From Deltaproteobacteria bacterium (lineage in GTDB: Bacteria > Desulfobacterota > Desulfobacteria > Desulfobacterales > JAUVVS01): a DNA stretch of 9,049 nucleotides. The stretch is from contig JAUVVS010000052.1 of the NCBI GenBank assembly GCA_030604545.1, positions 1 to 9,049 on the forward strand, given 5' to 3'. Each line of letters starts with the position of its first letter. Position 1 is the stretch's first letter. The position numbers and the translations under genes were made by a program. The notes beneath the pieces are model-generated. The model ran no database searches. It had not been told where the DNA came from and was given only the letters and a program-made list of their open reading frames with translations. Below are positions 7,126-9,049 of the stretch, piece after piece.

Positions 7126-7205
7126 GTTATTTGTTATCCGTTATTTGTTATTAATTAATCGTTAATAGTTTTTTGTTATCAGTCAAATAACATATAACTA
7201 ATAAC
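7126..7205. repeat. 7-bp periodic, self-complementary AT-rich spacer
   Basis: GTTAT starts at 7126, 7133, 7140, 7147 and 7175, and degenerate GTT units fall in the same register at 7161 and 7168. The inverse ATAAC starts at 7187, 7194 and 7201, again seven bases apart. The two arms pair: 7126-7147 with 7184-7205, 19 of 22 positions, around a loop of 36 bases. The array fills the gap between the rpsA stop and the sppA start and ends three bases before the sppA ATG, so in an rpsA-sppA transcript it would place the sppA start at the foot of a long weak stem. No ribosome binding site or T-run is visible within it. Confidence 0.75.
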
Positions 7206-7208
7206 CAA

Positions 7209-9029
7209 CTACTCCTCATTCATCTTTTCCTTAAGATTTTCGCGCAAGATTTCTCCGAAAGTTGAACTGGCGGACCTGGTGTTGTCTATATACTCTGCAA
7301 GCAATTTCTCTTCCTCCTCAATATTGAGTCTTTTGATTGAGAGGCCGATTCTTTTTTCTTCGCTGTTGATATTCATGACTTTTGCAGTGAGGATATCACC
7401 CAGGTTAAATTTCCCAACAGGAGTTTTGATTTTTTCTTTACTGATTTCAGACACATGAATAAGGCCTTCTATTCCTTCTTCCAGTTCTATAAAAACCCCA
7501 AAATCGGTGATGTTTGTAATCGTACCGGTTATCTTTTTGCCAACCTCATAGCGTTCTTTCACGGTTTCCCAAGGGTCCGGTTCCAGCTGTTTTATGCCAA
7601 GAGAGAATCTTTCGTTGTCCTGATCAATTTCAAGAACTATAGCCTGAACCACATCTCCCTTTTTATATATTTCGGATGGATGTTTTATGCGCTTTGTCCA
7701 AGAAATATCTGAGATATGAACAAGGCCATCGATCCCTTCGTCAATACCTATAAAAATACCAAAATCTGTTAAATTTTTAATTTTACCTTCAATGGTTGTT
7801 CCAATAGGGTATTTTTCACTTATTACATCCCATGGATTTGGAACAACTTGCTTCATACCAAGGGAGATACGCCTGTTTTCGGGCTTGATATCAAGTACGA
7901 CAGCTTCTATAATCTCTCCAACCGATACAACCTTTGAGGGATGATGAATTTTCCTTGTCCATGACATCTCAGAAACATGAATCAATCCTTCGATACCTTC
8001 TTCCAATTCAATAAATGCGCCATAATCTGTCAGGCTAACAACCTTCCCGGTTATTCGAGAGCCCACTGGATACTGTTCTGAGGCAGTCGACCAGGGATCC
8101 GTGGTAAGTTGTTTCAAACCCAGTGAAACTCTTTCTTTTTCGATATCAAAACTAAGGATCTTTACCGTTATCTGGCTGCCGACTGCAAAGAACTCTGAAG
8201 GGTGCTTAACACGCCCCCATGAGATATCTGTAATATGAAGCAATCCGTCTACGCCCCCAAGATCGATAAATACACCATACTCGGTGATATTTTTTACTAC
8301 TCCTTCGATGACTTTACCTTCATAAATAGTAGATAATGTTTCAGCCCTTTTTGATTCGAACTCCTCTTCTAGAATAACGCGTCTTGATAATACTATGTTA
8401 CTCCGTTTCCGATTATATTTTAAGATTTTGAAATCAAATGTTTTTCCAACCATTTCATCGAGGTTGCGAATAGGCCGCAAATCAGCCTGTGATCCGGGTA
8501 AAAAGGCCGGAATACCTATATCTACAGAAAAGCCACCCTTTACGCGGGTTACAATTACGCCTTCTTTGGTTTCATTGTTGTCGTAAATTTTCTTGATATC
8601 TTCCCATACCTTTACCTTAGCGGCTTTTTCTTTTGAAAGGGTGACACGTTCTTCTTCGTCGTCCCACCATTCAACCATTACTTCTATTATGTCACCCAAA
8701 TCAGCGTTTATATTTCCCTCTTCATCTTTGAATTCTTGAATACGTACTTGCCCCTCTGATTTGTATCCGATATCAACAAGTACATATTCCTTGTCTACTG
8801 AAATTATTTTGCCGGTGACAACCTCCCCTTCTCTGAAGCGCTTAAAACTCTCCTCGTACATATTCACCAAATTTTCCATCTTATCATCAGATAATTGAAC
8901 ATCTTTAGATGATTTGTCATCAGGAGAGGGATCATGTTTTAGCTCATCATTTTGTTGCGAAGCAGTTGGATCTGAAAGATTATTTTGTTCTAATTTTTCG
9001 GTCTCATCATTTTTGTCAGAATTTTCCAT
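7209..9029 (-). CDS. rpsA: 30S ribosomal protein S1
   Basis: RNA-binding ribosomal protein that docks mRNA onto the 30S subunit at initiation. The 606 residues hold six S1 (OB-fold) repeats at about 66-135, 153-217, 236-305, 321-393, 408-480 and 495-565. The first two are divergent, as in the ribosome-binding half of the family. The last four carry the typical YGVFIDLGGVDGLLHITDIS-like pattern with HPS linkers and closing (R/F)xSLGxK strands. FIELEEGIEGLIHVSE occurs twice (339-354 and 513-528). Compared with E. coli S1 (557) it has about 50 extra N-terminal residues, very rich in Asp, Glu, Lys, Asn and Ser and probably disordered; the E. coli-like start would be near Met51. The first ATG is preferred because AAGGGGG lies upstream, whereas no Shine-Dalgarno precedes Met51. 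The promoter is beyond the window. sppA follows 86 bases downstream on the same strand. Confidence 0.98.
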   Translation of the reverse strand: MENSDKNDETEKLEQNNLSDPTASQQNDELKHDPSPDDKSSKDVQLSDDKMENLVNMYEESFKRFREGEVVTGKIISVDKEYVLVDIGYKSEGQVRIQEFKDEEGNINADLGDIIEVMVEWWDDEEERVTLSKEKAAKVKVWEDIKKIYDNNETKEGVIVTRVKGGFSVDIGIPAFLPGSQADLRPIRNLDEMVGKTFDFKILKYNRKRSNIVLSRRVILEEEFESKRAETLSTIYEGKVIEGVVKNITEYGVFIDLGGVDGLLHITDISWGRVKHPSEFFAVGSQITVKILSFDIEKERVSLGLKQLTTDPWSTASEQYPVGSRITGKVVSLTDYGAFIELEEGIEGLIHVSEMSWTRKIHHPSKVVSVGEIIEAVVLDIKPENRRISLGMKQVVPNPWDVISEKYPIGTTIEGKIKNLTDFGIFIGIDEGIDGLVHISDISWTKRIKHPSEIYKKGDVVQAIVLEIDQDNERFSLGIKQLEPDPWETVKERYEVGKKITGTITNITDFGVFIELEEGIEGLIHVSEISKEKIKTPVGKFNLGDILTAKVMNINSEEKRIGLSIKRLNIEEEEKLLAEYIDNTRSASSTFGEILRENLKEKMNEE

Positions 9030-9040
9030 TAAAAAGAATA

Positions 9041-9047
9041 CCCCCTT
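9041..9047 (-). promoter_or_regulatory. Probable rpsA ribosome binding site
   Basis: AAGGGGG on the minus strand lies 11 bases before the ATG at 9029-9027. The spacing is slightly long, but it is the only Shine-Dalgarno-like stretch near either possible rpsA start and supports the N-terminally extended form. The window ends just beyond it. Confidence 0.55.
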
Positions 9048-9049
9048 AC

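Noticed and set aside
7126..7205. Heptad array as a CRISPR array or intrinsic terminator
   Set aside because: Units are 7 bases without unique spacers, and the foldback has no GC-rich stem or T-run on the rpsA-sppA strand.
8877..8879. Met51 as the true rpsA start
   Set aside because: No Shine-Dalgarno precedes it, whereas AAGGGGG precedes the upstream ATG; kept as an alternative only.
7209..9029. Recent gene conversion between S1 repeats 4 and 6, which share FIELEEGIEGLIHVSE
   Set aside because: The underlying DNA differs at many synonymous positions, so the identity is held at protein level and is not a recent copy.

Overview
The window looks like a moderately AT-rich bacterial chromosome segment. 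Five full-length housekeeping genes fill nearly all of it: dnaE, guaB, a yciO-type YrdC/Sua5 gene, sppA (short form) and rpsA. The best taxonomic guess is a sulfate-reducer-type deltaproteobacterium (Desulfobacterota, near Desulfobacterales). This is inference from three things: the protein style (S1 with a long acidic N-terminal extension, DnaE with an intact PHP domain), the AT-rich intergenic repeats, and a foldback repeat ending in a TCGTAAAAAGT / ACTTTTTACGA pair. There is no rRNA or tRNA to confirm it.

Layout from left to right. Positions 1-164 hold most of a foldback repeat cut by the window edge. dnaE (189-3710, minus) and guaB (3714-5177, minus) form a tight unit with guaB first; only three bases separate the guaB stop from the dnaE start. 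The 433-base gap 5178-5610 separates divergent guaB and yciO. It holds a guaB ribosome binding site, a perfect 11-bp inverted repeat in the guaB leader, a complete roughly 199-bp foldback (MITE-like) element that is a second copy of the repeat at the window start, and a sigma70-like promoter for yciO. yciO (5611-6219, plus) converges on sppA (6235-7122, minus). Between sppA and the upstream rpsA (7209-9029, minus) lies an 86-bp AT-rich spacer built on a 7-base period that folds back on itself.

Functionally the genes are core: GMP synthesis (guaB), the replicative polymerase (dnaE), a YrdC-domain protein related to tRNA threonylcarbamoylation enzymes, a membrane protease of the SppA/peptidase S49 family, and the mRNA-binding ribosomal protein S1. 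No new multi-gene system, phage, CRISPR array or toxin-antitoxin pair is visible. The unusual content is non-coding: the duplicated foldback element, the 7-bp periodic spacer and the palindromic guaB leader. Among the proteins, the DnaE PHP domain keeps all the metal-ligand positions expected for a proofreading-capable PHP, and the YrdC-domain protein has Thr where TsaC enzymes have the Asn of the SxN motif.
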